Part shown: positions 52,670-62,646 of the stretch, piece after piece
Layout of the letters: each line of letters opens with the position of its first letter
How positions within the stretch are numbered: the first letter of the stretch is position 1
Assembly (NCBI RefSeq): GCF_047300855.1
Contig: NZ_CP170197.1
Coordinates: 1,178,001 to 1,242,000 of the forward strand
Direction: 5' to 3'
DNA length: 64,000 nucleotides
Source: Sulfuriferula sp047300855
GTDB taxonomy: Bacteria > Pseudomonadota > Gammaproteobacteria > Burkholderiales > Sulfuriferulaceae
Notes under the pieces: model-generated
What the model saw: only the letters and a program-made list of their open reading frames with translations
What the model was told of the DNA's origin: nothing
The model's database searches: none
Program-made: the position numbers and the translations under genes

Positions 52670-53251
52670 ATGATTCATGAATTACCGGCACTACCTTATG
52701 CGAAAGATGCTTTGCAGCCGCATATTTCTGCGGAAACACTCGAGTATCACTATGGCAAACACCATCAGGCATATGTGACCAATCTGAATAACCTGATCAA
52801 GGGCAATGAATTTGAAAGCATGACCCTGGAAGAAATCATTAAGAAATCTTCTGGCGGGGTGTTCAACAATGCCGCCCAAGTATGGAATCATACCTTTTAC
52901 TGGAACTGCCTCAGCCCCAAGGGCGGCGGTCAACCGAGCGGTGCGCTGGGCGATGCCATCAAGGCCAAATGGGGTTCGTTTGATGCATTTAAAGAAGCTT
53001 TCAGCAAGGCTGCTGTGGGTACTTTCGGATCAGGCTGGGCATGGCTGGTGAAAACGGCTGACGGTCAGATTGATATTGTTTCCACCAGCAACGCGGCCAC
53101 ACCGATGACCAGCGGCCAAAAGGCGCTATTGACCTGCGATGTGTGGGAACATGCCTACTATGTGGACTACCGCAACGCCCGGCCCAAATATGTAGAGGCG
53201 TTCTGGAATCTGGTAAACTGGGATTTTGTGGCGCAAAATTTTGCGTCCTGA
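52670..53251 (+). CDS. sodB: Superoxide dismutase, Fe type
   Basis: The 193-residue enzyme converts superoxide to peroxide and oxygen in the cytoplasm. Metal ligands occur in LEYHYGKHHQAYV, QVWNHTFYWNCLSP and CDVWEHAYYVDYRN. The Ala-Ala-Gln stretch before NHTFYW and FGSGWAWLV fit the iron rather than manganese enzyme. The start has AAGGAG upstream. A clear terminator follows. Confidence 0.97.
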   Translation: MIHELPALPYAKDALQPHISAETLEYHYGKHHQAYVTNLNNLIKGNEFESMTLEEIIKKSSGGVFNNAAQVWNHTFYWNCLSPKGGGQPSGALGDAIKAKWGSFDAFKEAFSKAAVGTFGSGWAWLVKTADGQIDIVSTSNAATPMTSGQKALLTCDVWEHAYYVDYRNARPKYVEAFWNLVNWDFVAQNFAS

Positions 53252-53272
53252 ACGTAGCAGTTGGTAGCACAT

Positions 53273-53302
53273 CACGGCGGCGTAAGCCGCCGTGTGCTTT
53301 TT
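53273..53302 (+). terminator. Rho-independent terminator after sodB
   Basis: A perfect 9-base stem CACGGCGGC/GCCGCCGTG with a GTAA loop (53273-53294) is followed by TGCTTTTT. It lies 22 bases after the sodB stop and just before argD. Confidence 0.88.
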
Positions 53303-53320
53303 AACCCTCTCTATAAGTCA

Positions 53321-54505
53321 ATGGCTATGTCTTATTTGATGAATACTTATGCGCGTCAACCTGTGGCGTTTGTTCGGGGTGAAGGCGTGTGGCTGTGGGA
53401 CGAAGCCGGTGACAAATACCTGGATGCGCTGGCTGGTGTGGCTGTCAACGGGTTGGGACACGCGCACCCCCGATTGGCTGCAGCGCTATGCGAACAGGCA
53501 CGTACATTGATCCACACTTCGAATATCTACGAGATACGGCGTCAGGAGCAGCTCGCCCAGCGTTTGTGCCAGATATCCGGCATGGACAAGGCGTTTTTCT
53601 GCAACTCCGGATGTGAGGCCAACGAAGCTGCCATCAAGCTGGCACGACTGTATGGCCATCAGAAAGGGATCACTACACCTACCATCATTGTCATGGAAAA
53701 AGCCTTTCACGGGCGCACCATGGCGACGCTGACCGCGACCGGCAGCCGCAAGGTACAGGCCGGTTTCGAGCCTTTGCTGATGGGCTTCGCGCGGGTACCC
53801 TATAATGATGTGGAAGCGGTACGCCAGGTGGCTGAGCACAATCATGATGTGGTGGCGATACTGGTCGAGCCGGTACAAGGCGAGGGCGGCATCAAGATTC
53901 CGGATGCCGAATATCTGCTCGCCCTGCGCAAGATTTGCGACGACAAGGGCTGGCTGCTGATGCTGGATGAGGTGCAAACGGGTATCGGCCGCACCGGTAC
54001 CTGGTTTGGCTTTCAGCACGCCGACCTGTTGCCGGATGTGATGGCCTTGGCCAAAGGTCTGGGCTCCGGTATGCCGATTGGTGCTTGCCTCGCGCGCGGT
54101 GCGGCGGCGGATGTATTCAAGCCGGGCAATCACGGCTCCACTTTTGGCGGCAACCCGCTGGCTTGCACCGCCGGGCTGACCACCTTGCAGGTCATGGAAG
54201 ATGAAGGCCTGCTGGCCAATGCTACCCGCATTGGCGGTGAGATTTTGTCAGGACTCAGGCAAGAGCTTGACGGGGTGGCGGGCGTCAAGCAAATACGCGG
54301 CTTGGGCATGATGATCGGCATCGAACTGGATCGTCCGTGTGGCGAACTGGTCAAACTGGCGCTGGCGCAGCGCCTGTTGATCAACGTGACCGCCGATAAT
54401 GTGGTGCGCCTGGTACCGCCGCTGGTGATGAATTCAGCTGAAGCGGCACAGCTGGTGGCCGGGCTTGCGCCGCTAGTGCGCAGTTTTCTCGGCAGGGCCG
54501 CGTGA
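53321..54505 (+). CDS. argD: Acetylornithine aminotransferase
   Basis: The 394-residue PLP enzyme converts N-acetylglutamate semialdehyde to N-acetylornithine in arginine synthesis, and may act on succinyl-diaminopimelate precursors. It has the class III signatures NSGCEANEAAIKLARLYG, FHGRTMATLTATGS, LMLDEVQTGIGRTG and the PLP Lys in ALAKGLGSGMPIGA. The start is taken at 53321 (MAMSYLMNTYARQP), just after the sodB terminator. An ATG at 53327 is an alternative. The stop shares a base with argF. Confidence 0.95.
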   Translation: MAMSYLMNTYARQPVAFVRGEGVWLWDEAGDKYLDALAGVAVNGLGHAHPRLAAALCEQARTLIHTSNIYEIRRQEQLAQRLCQISGMDKAFFCNSGCEANEAAIKLARLYGHQKGITTPTIIVMEKAFHGRTMATLTATGSRKVQAGFEPLLMGFARVPYNDVEAVRQVAEHNHDVVAILVEPVQGEGGIKIPDAEYLLALRKICDDKGWLLMLDEVQTGIGRTGTWFGFQHADLLPDVMALAKGLGSGMPIGACLARGAAADVFKPGNHGSTFGGNPLACTAGLTTLQVMEDEGLLANATRIGGEILSGLRQELDGVAGVKQIRGLGMMIGIELDRPCGELVKLALAQRLLINVTADNVVRLVPPLVMNSAEAAQLVAGLAPLVRSFLGRAA

Positions 54506-55420
54506 TGCAGGCCATCAAGCATTTCCTACAGTTCCAGGATTTGACGCGCGATGAATTCGAATACATTTTTGCACGCGCGAAAATCATCAAGGCGCGCTTC
54601 AAGGGCTATCAAACCTATCATCCGCTGATGGATCGTACGCTGGCGATGATTTTCGAGAAACAATCCACCCGCACCCGTCTGTCGTTTGAAGCGGGGATGC
54701 ACCAGCTGGGTGGCTCGGCAATTTATCTCAATACCCGCGACACGCAGCTGGGGCGTGGTGAGCCGGTGGAAGATGCGGCACAGGTGATTTCGCGCATGGT
54801 GGATATTGTGATGATCCGCACCTTCGAGCAGGACATTATTGAACGCTTCGCCGCCTATTCGCGGGTGCCGGTGATCAACGGGCTGACCAACGAATACCAC
54901 CCGTGCCAGATCATGGCCGACATTTTCACTTTTATCGAGCGTCACGGTTGCATCAGGGGCAAGACGGTAGCCTGGATCGGGGACTCCAACAACATGTGCA
55001 ATACTTGGCTGCAAGCTGCCGTGGTACTGGATTTCAATGTGCATGTGTCGACTCCGCAGGGCTATGAAGTCGAACCGGAACGTGCCGGACTGTACGACAC
55101 CAGTCACTACGAGAGTTTTGCCGACCCCATGGAAGCCTGCCGCGGTGCTGATCTGGTGACCACCGATGTGTGGACCAGCATGGGTTTCGAAGCGGAAAAC
55201 GAAGAGCGTGTGCGTGATTTTCAGGACTGGCAGGTGGACGCCGACATGATGCGTGTGGCGGCCAGCGACGCGCTGTTCATGCACTGCCTGCCCGCCCACC
55301 GCGGCGAGGAAGTGGCGGCCGAGGTGATCGACGGTGCGCAAAGCGTGGTGTGGGATGAAGCCGAGAACCGGTTGCACACGCAGAAAGCCTTGATGGAATA
55401 TTTATTGTTGGGAAAAGTAA

Positions 55421-55428
<8 letters not shown>
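54505..55428 (+). CDS. argF: Ornithine carbamoyltransferase
   Basis: The 307-residue enzyme makes citrulline from ornithine and carbamoyl phosphate. Carbamoyl-phosphate site EKQSTRTRLSFEAGM, NEYHPCQIMADIFT, and ornithine loop LFMHCLPAHRGEEV are all present. The start ATG overlaps the argD stop (TGATG), and the end overlaps argG by eight bases, so argD-argF-argG is a tightly coupled operon. Confidence 0.97.
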
Positions 55429-56647
<1,219 letters not shown>

Positions 56648-56661
56648 TACAGGAACCAGTC

Positions 56662-56973
56662 ATGTCTCAATTCGATAACGTGAGCGTGGTCAAACAGGCC
56701 AATATATATTTCGATGGCAAATGCGTGTCGCATACCGTGGTATTTGCCGACGGCAGCAAAAAAAGTGTGGGTGTGATTTTCCCTAGCCAGTTGGTGTTCA
56801 ATACCGGCGCACCTGAAATAATGGAAATAAACGGTGGTGTATGCAGAGTCAAGCTCGCTGGTGAATCCGACTGGAAAACCTACAAGGCGGGTGAGCGGTT
56901 TTCAGTGCCGGGTAATAGCAAATTCGATATTGAAACCACGGAAACACTGGATTATGTCTGCCACTTCGGCTGA
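56662..56973 (+). CDS. ppnP: Pyrimidine/purine nucleoside phosphorylase
   Basis: The 103-residue cupin-like protein (VSVVKQANIYFDGKCVSHTV, VIFPSQLVFNTGAPEIMEI, FSVPGNSKFDIETTETLDYV) is a DUF1255/PpnP family member. PpnP phosphorolyses several nucleosides to base and ribose-1-phosphate. It begins 14 bases after argG with AGGA upstream, so read-through from the arg operon is likely, with no obvious metabolic link. Confidence 0.93.
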   Translation: MSQFDNVSVVKQANIYFDGKCVSHTVVFADGSKKSVGVIFPSQLVFNTGAPEIMEINGGVCRVKLAGESDWKTYKAGERFSVPGNSKFDIETTETLDYVCHFG

Positions 56974-57005
56974 TATGTTCAATCAATACTGAACTGGAGT
57001 CCGAC

Positions 57006-57491
57006 ATGCCCTCATTTGATATCGTCTCCGAAGTAGACAAACAAGAAGTCAAAAATGCAGTCGAGCAAACCAACAAGGAAGTTTCGACGCGCTTCGATTT
57101 CAAGGGATCCGACGCGCGTGTGGAACAGGCGGAATATGTGCTTACGATTTACGCCGACGACGACTTCAAGCTCGATCAGGTGCAGGAAATCCTCAATGGC
57201 AAGCTCATCAAACGGGGTATAGACATTAAGTGCCTGGAGATGGGAAAGTCGGAGAAAGTCACCGGTAACAAGGTCAAGCGGAGTGCCACGGTGAAAACCG
57301 GCGTGGAAAGCGAACTTGCCAAAAAAATCGTAAAAATCATCAAGGACAGCAAACTCAAGGTGCAAGCCAGTATTCAGGGCGAAGCGGTGCGCGTGACCGG
57401 CGCCAAGCGTGACCTGTTGCAGGAAACCATCGCGCTGGTACGTAAAAGCGTCAGTGATTTTCCATTACAGTTCCAGAACTTCAGGGATTGA
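57006..57491 (+). CDS. yajQ: YajQ family cyclic di-GMP-binding protein
   Basis: The 161-residue protein (MPSFDIVSEVDKQEVKNAVE, RFDFKGSDARVE, FKLDQVQEILNGKLIKRGID) is YajQ. Homologues bind nucleotides and RNA, and in Xanthomonas the protein is a cyclic di-GMP receptor acting with a LysR regulator. Both RRM-like halves are visible. The window also encodes two GGDEF proteins and an EAL-derived protein, so a signalling role here is plausible but not shown. Confidence 0.95.
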   Translation: MPSFDIVSEVDKQEVKNAVEQTNKEVSTRFDFKGSDARVEQAEYVLTIYADDDFKLDQVQEILNGKLIKRGIDIKCLEMGKSEKVTGNKVKRSATVKTGVESELAKKIVKIIKDSKLKVQASIQGEAVRVTGAKRDLLQETIALVRKSVSDFPLQFQNFRD

Positions 57492-57583
57492 CCTATCCAA
57501 GGTGCATTCGGCTTTCATGCATGCCGGGCATCTGATATTCTGTATGCGTGTGTGTAAGCAGGTTTGCCTGGAGCTATGATCAA

Positions 57584-58018
57584 ATGATTATTCGTGAAAT
57601 TCTGACTATCAAGGGTGGCGATATTTTCGCTATCGACCCGGATCAACCGGTTTCAGAAGCGGTTGAGGTGATGGTGAAACACGATGTCGGTTCGTTAATC
57701 GTACGTCAGAATGGAACCATGGTTGGATTACTTACCGAGCGTGATGTGCTGCGCGGATTGAATGAGCGCGGCTGTGCGCTGATTGCGGTTAAAGTCAGCG
57801 ATATGATGGTCACTGAACCCATCATCGGCAACCCGGACGACACCGTGGATTATGTGCGCGGCGTGATGACAGAAAACCGGGTTAGCCATCTGCCGGTAAT
57901 GGAAGGCGAAACATTGCTTGGCGTGATTTCCTTCCATGACGTCGCGCGCGCCTGTCTCAACGAAGCGGATTTTGAAAACCGCCTGCTCAAGCGCTATATC
58001 AAGCACTGGCCGGAATAA
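57584..58018 (+). CDS. Two-CBS-domain protein
   Basis: The 144-residue protein consists of a single CBS pair (IFAIDPDQPVSEAVEVMVKH and VSDMMVTEPIIGNPDDTVDY), each ending in a typical ERDVLRGL or FHDVARACL element. Such stand-alone Bateman modules bind adenine nucleotides and regulate partner proteins. The partner is unknown. The ATG at 57584 is preferred to an upstream start at 57548 because it begins directly before the domain and has GGAG upstream. Confidence 0.88.
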   Translation: MIIREILTIKGGDIFAIDPDQPVSEAVEVMVKHDVGSLIVRQNGTMVGLLTERDVLRGLNERGCALIAVKVSDMMVTEPIIGNPDDTVDYVRGVMTENRVSHLPVMEGETLLGVISFHDVARACLNEADFENRLLKRYIKHWPE

Positions 58019-58030
58019 TCGGCTGCCCCC

Positions 58031-58534
58031 TCAACGGATCGCCTCAATCGAAAATTTCTTGTACTGCACATTTGGCGTAATCAGCGCATAGCCCTGCATT
58101 TGCCAGTGGACCAGTTCAGTGATGGCATTGGGCACGATCTCGATAAAATCCTGGAAATCTCGCGCACTATAGCCGTATTCTTCGGCGGCATAGCTGCATA
58201 CCTTGAAGCTCACTCCCAGGTTTGCGTAGTAGCGCATCCTGTCCACGGCGTCTTTGTATTTCGCTTCGTTTTTTTTGGCGACAGCGACAATTTCCGTACC
58301 GTGTATGACTACCTTGATATCCAGCTGCTCGGGTGAATAACCATAGGGATCTTCCAGCAACGGGTTCATCAGGGAGCGTATCCAGTACAGGGCACTGCCG
58401 ATTTTCTGCGGATCATCCAGAAAAAAATCAAATACGACCCTGGCGGGCTTATAAGGAGTTTTGACGATAGTAGCGTCTGCCAAGGCAGATGTCGGCCACG
58501 CCAGGAGCGAAACAATAAACAGGCGTCTTTTCAT
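58031..58534 (-). CDS. Secreted DsrE-like protein 2
   Basis: The 167-residue protein starts with a short signal peptide (MKRRLFIVSLLAWPTSALA). A DsrE-type core follows: ARVVFDFFLDDPQKIGSALY, LDIKVVIHGTEIVAVA, a single Cys in GVSFKVCSYAAEEYGY and VPNAITELVHWQMQGYALIT. It resembles the family of exported DsrE proteins common in sulfur-using and metal-oxidising betaproteobacteria. It is not closely similar to the DsrE-like protein at 37482. It is convergent with the CBS gene, and rsgA follows upstream on the same strand. Confidence 0.8.
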   Translation of the reverse strand: MKRRLFIVSLLAWPTSALADATIVKTPYKPARVVFDFFLDDPQKIGSALYWIRSLMNPLLEDPYGYSPEQLDIKVVIHGTEIVAVAKKNEAKYKDAVDRMRYYANLGVSFKVCSYAAEEYGYSARDFQDFIEIVPNAITELVHWQMQGYALITPNVQYKKFSIEAIR

Positions 58535-58583
58535 GATTATCTCCCCGTATTGAGAATAATCTGTTTATAGACGCTATCCTGCT

Positions 58584-59462
58584 TTACTGTTTCAGGCTGC
58601 TTAAAATCTGTCGATAAGCCGTTAGGCGGTCCGATGAAATATCCCCGGCAGCCACTGCTTGTGCCACGGCACAGTCCGGCTCGTGTTGATGACGACAATT
58701 GCTGAATCGGCAATGACCGATATATGGGCGAAACTCGACAAAGTACCGGTCGAGTTGTCCAGGCTCGATGTGGTTTAATCCAAACTCCTGCATGCCTGGT
58801 GAATCAATCAATCTGCTCGATGCATCCAGTTTGTACATGCGTGCACCGGTGGTGGTGTGGCGCCCTGAATCCAGTGCTTCGGATACCTCACCGACCGTGG
58901 TGTGTGCTTCAGGTACCAGCGCGTTGATCAGGCTGGATTTGCCCATGCCGGATTGGCCTACGAAGACACTGATTTGACCTGACAGATAAGGCCGTAACGC
59001 GCTGATGTCTTGGTGGGCAGAGAGCGTCAGGAGCGGATAGGCCAGCTTGATGTAAGGTTCAAGACGGCGTTGAGCCGCATACGCAGGTTCCCCAAGGTCG
59101 TATTTATTCAAACAGATGAGTGCCGGGATGGCTGCGGCTTCGGCGGCAACCAGGCAGCGGTTGATGAGCAAATCATAAAAGCTGGGAACCGGCGCGACGA
59201 CGATGACGATGCGCGACACGTTCGCTGCGATCAGCTTGCTGCGATGCGCAACCGAGCGATGCAACAGATTGTCGCGCGGGAGTATCGATTCGATGACGCC
59301 TTGCCCGGGAGAGGTAGGCAGAAAAACCACGCGATCGCCACAGGCGATACCGCTGCGTTTACCGCGCGATACGCATTCGATCAGTGTGTCCCTGGCTTCA
59401 ACCTGGTAGTGCCTGCCGAAGGTGGCAGTCACCAGGCCCTGCATGGGTATTGGGCTGGGCAT
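58584..59462 (-). CDS. rsgA: Ribosome small-subunit-dependent GTPase RsgA
   Basis: The 292-residue circularly permuted GTPase helps late 30S assembly. After an OB-fold (ATFGRHYQVEARDTLIEC), the G motifs appear in permuted order: NKYD first (LICLNKYDLGE), then GQSGMGKSSLINAL (G1) and DSPGMQEFGL (G3). The C-terminal zinc site has CRFSNCRHQHEPDC. It is short compared with E. coli RsgA because of a reduced N-terminus. Confidence 0.96.
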   Translation of the reverse strand: MPSPIPMQGLVTATFGRHYQVEARDTLIECVSRGKRSGIACGDRVVFLPTSPGQGVIESILPRDNLLHRSVAHRSKLIAANVSRIVIVVAPVPSFYDLLINRCLVAAEAAAIPALICLNKYDLGEPAYAAQRRLEPYIKLAYPLLTLSAHQDISALRPYLSGQISVFVGQSGMGKSSLINALVPEAHTTVGEVSEALDSGRHTTTGARMYKLDASSRLIDSPGMQEFGLNHIEPGQLDRYFVEFRPYIGHCRFSNCRHQHEPDCAVAQAVAAGDISSDRLTAYRQILSSLKQ

Positions 59463-59573
59463 CAGTGCGGGAGGCTGGCAGGGTAGATCATGCCCGTATT
59501 CTATTTCACTTGACGGTATAGTTGCAGAAGTGGCGACTTAATATTTCAGAAACGCTCGTTCAGGATGGACGGC

Positions 59574-59912
59574 TTACAGATGGAACAGGGCGTCGATCTT
59601 GGCTGCACAGATGAAATCGTTTTCAGACAGGCCATTCAGCGCGTGGGTGGTGTATTCCACGTGACACTGGTTGTAGCCGAGATGGATGTCGGGATGATGA
59701 TTTTCGCGGTGGGATATCCAGGCCACCGCATTCACGAATGCCATGGCTTGATAGTGGTCTTTAAAGGGGTAAGTTTTTGCGATTAATACACCGTTCTGTT
59801 CCCAGCCGTCCAGTTGGGCCAACAGCACGGTGATTTCAGTCTGGTTCAGCGCAGGTGTGCCACCCTCGCAAGGCAGGCAGGATTTAGTGGTGAGGTCGCA
59901 TGCGTCGGTCAT
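59574..59912 (-). CDS. phhB: 4a-hydroxytetrahydrobiopterin dehydratase
   Basis: The 112-residue PCD/DCoH protein regenerates quinonoid dihydropterin from the carbinolamine. The active-site histidines occur in ISHRENHHPDIHLGYNQCHV, and the fold motifs AFVNAVAWI and LSENDFICAAKID are normal. It sits seven bases after the cytochrome c gene. No phenylalanine hydroxylase is in the window, so it may serve molybdopterin or general pterin recycling. Confidence 0.93.
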   Translation of the reverse strand: MTDACDLTTKSCLPCEGGTPALNQTEITVLLAQLDGWEQNGVLIAKTYPFKDHYQAMAFVNAVAWISHRENHHPDIHLGYNQCHVEYTTHALNGLSENDFICAAKIDALFHL

Positions 59913-59919
59913 GATGGGA

Positions 59920-60225
59920 TTACTTGAACTTGTAATATTCCTGGTTCAGGTAGGCCTCTACATGCAACTCATCCTGCGGAAACCAGTTGGCACCGGTATT
60001 GGCGTTGCATGCAGCAACGCGCGCGGCGAGTTGCTGCGGGTTTTTGACCTTGCGATCAGCACGAGTATAGATTTTGGAGCCGTCGCCGCCGACCATCGAA
60101 GCATGGCAACTCAGGCAGGATTTATCCACCAGCGTTTTGCCGATTTTCGGGTCGCCTTTGTCGAACGGGGCAGCATAGAGTGGAGCAGTGGCAAGTAACA
60201 ATGTAACGGCAAGAATGGATTTCAT
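59920..60225 (-). CDS. Small secreted c-type cytochrome
   Basis: The 101-residue protein has a signal peptide (MKSILAVTLLLATAPLYA) and one haem c site (SCLSCHASMVGG). The distal part LAARVAACNANTGANWFPQ and VEAYLNQEYYKF has a conserved-looking Cys but no clear methionine axial ligand in the usual place. It is a betaproteobacterial cytochrome of the short monohaem group, presumably a periplasmic electron carrier. It is upstream of phhB and downstream of the M48 protease on the same strand. Confidence 0.88.
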   Translation of the reverse strand: MKSILAVTLLLATAPLYAAPFDKGDPKIGKTLVDKSCLSCHASMVGGDGSKIYTRADRKVKNPQQLAARVAACNANTGANWFPQDELHVEAYLNQEYYKFK

Positions 60226-60254
60226 GTAAGGCCCTTTGAAACAGAGTATTTGCG

Positions 60255-61502
60255 TTAATTATGCACGGCTATCTGCAAACGCGCTATGCGCTGTTGAGCA
60301 TCCGGATGCGAATTATAGAACATGGCATAGAGCGGGTCCGGGGTGAGGGTAGAAGCGTTATCCCGGTATAATTTGATCAATGCACTGATCAGGCTATGTG
60401 CCTGCGTTTGCACCGCAGCATACTGATCTGCTTCGAACTCATGTTTGCGTGAATACAGGCTGCTCAGCGGTTGCAGCAGGAAGGTGAATACCGGCAATAC
60501 CAGAAAAAACAGCACCAGCGCCATGCCTGTGTTCTGGCTTGTTACATTCAGGCCGTTAAAAAACCAGGTTTGCGTCATCAACCAGTTGAGTACCCACAGA
60601 AACACCAAGCTGGCTGCAAACACCCAGGCCATGCGCTTGACCACATGGCGGCGCTTGAAATGACCCAGTTCATGTGCGAGCACGGCTTCTACCTCATCCG
60701 CCTCCAGGTGTTTCAGCAGGGTATCGAACAATACGATACGCTTGGTTTTGCCAAAGCCGGTGAAGTAGGCATTGCCATGACTGCTGCGTTTGGAGCCATC
60801 CATCACGAACAAGCCCTGTGCGGTAAAGCCGCATTTTTGCAATAACTGTTCAATGCGCGATTTGAGCGTGCCATTTTCCATCGGCTCAAAACGGTTGAAC
60901 AATGGTGCAATGAAGGTCGGATAAATGGCAAGCAGGGTGAGATTGAAGCCTACCCATACCAGCCAGGTATAGAGCCACCATAAGTCTCCTGCTGCCTGCA
61001 TCAGCCACAGTACGACGAACAGCAAAGGTAACCCAAGCAGCACGCCAATCGTGGTCTGCATTAGCAAGTCAATAAAAAAGCGTTTGGGTGTCAGCGCGTT
61101 AAACCCGAAGCGGTTTTCGATGACAAATTTGCGGTATAAATCCAGGGGTAATTCGATGGCGGCAGCTATCACCATCACACTGCCAATAAGCAGAATGTTG
61201 CGCGTCATTTCCGAGGCGAAAACGCCAGACAAAGCGTTATCCAGCCACTGCAATCCGCCTCCCAAGGTAAATGCCAGTAATAATGATGTTTCCACCACGA
61301 TTTGCAGGAATGAAAGACGGGTTTTAGCGAGCGTGTAGTCAGCTGCTTTATGGTGTTGCGTAAGCGTGATGGCGTCAGAGAATGCAGCAGGCACGGCGTC
61401 TCGGTGGCTCGCAACATAACGCAAATGACGCTGTGCCAGCCAAATCCGCACCGATATACTGATCGCCAGGGCAGCAAGGAAAATAAGTGTGAATGTATTC
61501 AT
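60255..61502 (-). CDS. M48 family integral-membrane zinc metalloprotease (Ste24-like)
   Basis: The 415-residue protein has an N-terminal five- to six-helix membrane part (MNTFTLIFLAALAISISVRI) and the zinc motif AVLAHELGHFKRRH with a distal Glu in RKHEFEADQYA, followed by paired helices. This is the CAAX prenyl protease 1 fold. In bacteria such enzymes act on membrane proteins rather than prenylated ones. The ATG at 61502 is the family start; the longer frame begins with TTG. It is divergent from orn, sharing a short promoter region. Confidence 0.9.
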   Translation of the reverse strand: MNTFTLIFLAALAISISVRIWLAQRHLRYVASHRDAVPAAFSDAITLTQHHKAADYTLAKTRLSFLQIVVETSLLLAFTLGGGLQWLDNALSGVFASEMTRNILLIGSVMVIAAAIELPLDLYRKFVIENRFGFNALTPKRFFIDLLMQTTIGVLLGLPLLFVVLWLMQAAGDLWWLYTWLVWVGFNLTLLAIYPTFIAPLFNRFEPMENGTLKSRIEQLLQKCGFTAQGLFVMDGSKRSSHGNAYFTGFGKTKRIVLFDTLLKHLEADEVEAVLAHELGHFKRRHVVKRMAWVFAASLVFLWVLNWLMTQTWFFNGLNVTSQNTGMALVLFFLVLPVFTFLLQPLSSLYSRKHEFEADQYAAVQTQAHSLISALIKLYRDNASTLTPDPLYAMFYNSHPDAQQRIARLQIAVHN

Positions 61503-61548
61503 GGTGTGATTATGACACAATTGCCTTTTTCAACTTTGAATGGACATG

Positions 61549-62097
61549 ATGGCTCAAGATAACAACAACCTGATCTGGATAGACATGGAAATGTCCGGTT
61601 TGCTCCCCGACAGCGACCGTATTATCGAAGTAGCGCTGGTAGTCACCGACTCCCAGCTCAACACCGTGGCCGAAGCGCCGGTGCTGGTGGTACATCAGTC
61701 CGACGCCGTACTGGACGGCATGGATAGCTGGAACAAAGGCACGCATGGACGCTCCGGACTGATTGACAAGGTCAAGGCATCTACCCTGGATGAAGCAGCA
61801 GTGGAAACCCAGATGATAGCGTTTTTGTCGCAGTACGTAGGCAAAGGTATTTCGCCCATGTGCGGAAATTCAATCTGCCAGGATCGCCGTTTTCTCGCGC
61901 GCTACATGCCCAATCTTGAAGCTTACTTCCACTATCGAAATCTGGATGTCAGCACGCTCAAAGAGCTGGTCAAGCGCTGGAAACCCGCCGTCGCCAAAGG
62001 CTTTGTGAAGGAAAGCAAGCACGAAGCACTGGCCGACATTTACGATTCCATCGTCGAACTCAAATTTTATCGCGACAACTTCATCAACCTGGCGTAA
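61549..62097 (+). CDS. orn: Oligoribonuclease
   Basis: The 182-residue DEDDh exonuclease degrades short oligonucleotides, including pGpG made by EAL phosphodiesterases. Exo motifs are IWIDMEMSGL, SICQDRRFLARY and HEALADIYDSI. Three ATG codons at 61540, 61546 and 61549 are possible. I use the last, which gives the usual N-terminus MAQDNNNLIW. The following aspartic-protease gene starts 2 bases after the stop. Confidence 0.95.
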   Translation: MAQDNNNLIWIDMEMSGLLPDSDRIIEVALVVTDSQLNTVAEAPVLVVHQSDAVLDGMDSWNKGTHGRSGLIDKVKASTLDEAAVETQMIAFLSQYVGKGISPMCGNSICQDRRFLARYMPNLEAYFHYRNLDVSTLKELVKRWKPAVAKGFVKESKHEALADIYDSIVELKFYRDNFINLA

Positions 62098-62099
62098 AT

Positions 62100-62615
62100 A
62101 TGGGCGAAAATCCGCATCGCCGCGGCGGTCTCATCATGCTGACGATCGCCTGGGCGTTATTGTTTGCCGGTGCTTATTGGTATTTTCAACTGCGCCTGAC
62201 GCACAATGCCAACCCCAATCGTGCCGAAGTTCTGGCTCTCCAGCACGGTGAAGTGCGCCTGCAACGCAATCAGGATGGGCATTATCTGGCACAAGGCAAA
62301 ATCAATGGCCATACCGTCACGTTTCTGGTGGACACCGGAGCGACGCGAGTTGCCATGTCGCCGCAGCTGGCACAAAAACTGGCTTTGGTAGCCGGCTCTG
62401 CGGTCAACGTACAAACTGCCAATGGCGCCACGCGCGCCTACCAGGCGCGGTTGCAAACGGTGCGACTGGGTTCGATCGAGGTGCATGATGTGGCAGCATT
62501 GATTACCACCGGGCTGGATGACAACACAGTATTGCTGGGGATGAGCTTCCTGAAGCGGATGGAATTCAGCCAGCGCGGTTCCGAACTCACGCTCAAGCCA
62601 CTGAGCCATATTTGA
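62100..62615 (+). CDS. Membrane-anchored retropepsin-like aspartic protease (clan AA)
   Basis: The 171-residue protein has one N-terminal helix (IMLTIAWALLFAGAYWYF) and a periplasmic single-lobe aspartic protease domain with the catalytic triad TFLVDTGATRVAMS and the flap-side LLGMSFLKRMEF. These proteins are a TIGR02281-type family, expected to dimerise for activity. Substrates are unknown. The start is two bases after the orn stop, so expression is coupled. Confidence 0.9.
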   Translation: MGENPHRRGGLIMLTIAWALLFAGAYWYFQLRLTHNANPNRAEVLALQHGEVRLQRNQDGHYLAQGKINGHTVTFLVDTGATRVAMSPQLAQKLALVAGSAVNVQTANGATRAYQARLQTVRLGSIEVHDVAALITTGLDDNTVLLGMSFLKRMEFSQRGSELTLKPLSHI

Positions 62616-62646
62616 TCGTATAGGCGAACGCTATTTCAGGCCAAAC

